From: Hoplostethus atlanticus
Lineage: Eukaryota; Chordata; Actinopteri; Trachichthyiformes; Trachichthyidae
Direction: 5' to 3'
Assembly (NCBI GenBank): GCA_034670405.1
Contig: JAXDDX010000012.1
Coordinates: forward strand, 1,310,001-1,374,000
Length of the DNA stretch: 64,000 bases
The position numbers and the translations under genes were made by a program. The first letter of the stretch is position 1; the number at the start of each line of letters is the position of its first letter. The notes beneath the pieces are model-generated. The model was not told the DNA's origin and did no database searches. It saw nothing but the letters and a program-made list of their open reading frames with translations. Positions 63,267 to 64,000 of this stretch are shown one piece after another.

Positions 63267-63610
63267 TACCGCTTCGGAGGTCGGTGCTGAATAGCCTCTT
63301 GACGGTCACAATTTTACTCCAATAGTCCCTTCGGAACCAAAAATTCCCAGTGACTTTATTTTCCACTTCGAGGCCGTAATTTGTTCTCTACTATCTCCGT
63401 CAGTTAACTCATCCCCGCTCTCCGGCTATCTGCTGAACACAACCTTTCAAAACGATACGCCTCCTCGGTGCCACACTCCAAGAGAGATAAAGTTGTCCGC
63501 CATGGCGCTGTTCTGGAATCAGTTTGTTTTACTAGCCACAACGGATATTGACCGTTATGTGAAGACGCAAAGCTGTTCTGAGATCAGCGCCAGAGTCCCT
63601 ACACTACATG
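63267..63610 (-). other. mpp7: Presumed first (5' untranslated) exon of mpp7
   Basis: Reading the minus strand, the CpG-rich block ends at a strong GTGAGTATC donor directly left of 63267. Exon 2 begins with untranslated sequence and an acceptor, so a 5' untranslated exon upstream is required, and this is the only good CpG-island-with-donor combination seen on that strand to the right. The transcription start is not visible. The upper limit is inferred from an inverted CCAAT box at 63683-63687, expected 50-100 nt upstream. The linking intron of about 35 kb is plausible for a vertebrate first intron, but additional 5' exons may exist. Confidence 0.5.
63447..63503 (-). other. Possible upstream ORF of 18 codons in the presumed mpp7 5' UTR
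   Basis: An ATG at 63503-63501 lies in a near-ideal start context (GCGCCATGG) and opens an 18-codon frame, MADNFISLGVWHRGGVSF, ending at TGA 63449-63447, well before the exon donor. It matters only if transcription starts to the right of 63503. A second minimal frame (ATG TAG) is at 63609-63604. Such frames usually lower translation of the main ORF. Confidence 0.3.
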
Positions 63611-63740
63611 GGCCGCCCAACCTTTCCTTTCATTCGTCGGTTTTCTGTTAAGGCGTCGCCAGTCGTTGAGGTCGTTATTTTCATTGGCTCTTAATATTAT
63701 CAATCACGCGCTAACGCCCCGCAGTAGCTCCGCCTCTCAA

Positions 63741-64000
63741 CTGACAAAAACACCACAACGCTTTCACTTCACAATAATATTAATAATAATTTCTCAGATA
63801 ATTCATATTTACGAATATATAGAAATGTTGTTTTATAAATCACACAAACACACAAATCAACACTGTGGTCGTCTATTTGTAATACGTCAAGCATTTTGTG
63901 AGGGTAGATAAATTATTTTTAAATCCATATGAAGATTAATTCCCAAGATGCACAGACTTATGTCAAATTAATCTGATTCATTCAACTGCTAGGCCATACC
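63741..64000. other. Sequence upstream of the presumed mpp7 promoter
   Basis: This is an A/T-rich stretch with no recognisable exon, repeat array or transposon. The short plus-strand frame crossing its left part has no family resemblance. Confidence 0.6.

Larger units (their letters stand above)
63267..63740 (-). promoter_or_regulatory. CpG-island promoter, probably of mpp7
   Basis: CpG dinucleotides are frequent here (clusters around 63290-63310, 63350-63420, 63455-63500, 63590-63620 and 63640-63725) and scarce on both sides. A CCAAT box reads on the minus strand at 63683-63687. No TATA box stands at a suitable place, which fits a dispersed housekeeping-type start. The right edge (about 63740) passes abruptly into A/T-rich DNA. 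The island could also serve a divergent plus-strand transcript, but no exon is recognisable to the right within the window. Confidence 0.55.

Noticed and set aside
63502..63651. 49-codon plus-strand frame starting MALFWNQFVLL in the CpG island
   Set aside because: The start is the mirror of the palindromic GCCATGGC; no splice or family evidence. A divergent small ORF cannot be excluded but is not supported.

Overview
The window is vertebrate, and most probably teleost, nuclear DNA. It is intron-dominated and extremely rich in CA/GT and GA/CT microsatellites, and its repeats are fish types (a Tc1-type deletion derivative, hAT elements, a tRNA-derived SINE, LTR-retrotransposon pieces). There is no bacterial-style gene packing; nearly all long open frames are translated microsatellites or chance frames. 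The one host gene I can support is mpp7 (MAGUK p55 family member 7, a cell-junction scaffold). It runs right to left on the minus strand and continues past base 1.

Layout of mpp7, in gene order: a CpG-rich promoter and presumed 5' untranslated exon (about 63740-63267); a presumed intron of about 35 kb; exon 2 with the start codon (28258-28188); a 12.7 kb intron; exon 3 (15526-15408); a 10.3 kb intron; exon 4 (5153-5076); a 4.5 kb intron; exon 5 (572-492). Exons 2-5 join in frame into 105 residues covering the first L27 domain and the start of the second. The remainder of L27C, the PDZ, SH3 and guanylate-kinase-like parts lie outside the window.

The large first intron holds the most interesting mobile DNA. 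(1) An element at 57585-58797 has matching DNA-transposon ends and a 6-bp target duplication. It carries the end of an LTR, a tRNA-Pro-like primer-binding site and a gag-like start, followed by what reads as the C-terminus of a hAT-like transposase. (2) A 1272-bp hAT element at 41125-42396 has a perfect 8-bp target duplication and a broken BED-finger transposase start. (3) A perfect 34-bp inverted repeat with a 6-nt loop lies at 50477-50550. Intron 2 holds an internally deleted Tc1-type element (23178-23700) and a LINE 3' remnant. At exon 4, a CT tract sits just before the acceptor and a CA repeat starts 40 nt after the donor, which suggests regulated splicing of an in-frame exon.

No tRNA, rRNA, CRISPR or second host gene was found. 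Calls rest on reading and recalled family features only; no database search or alignment was run.
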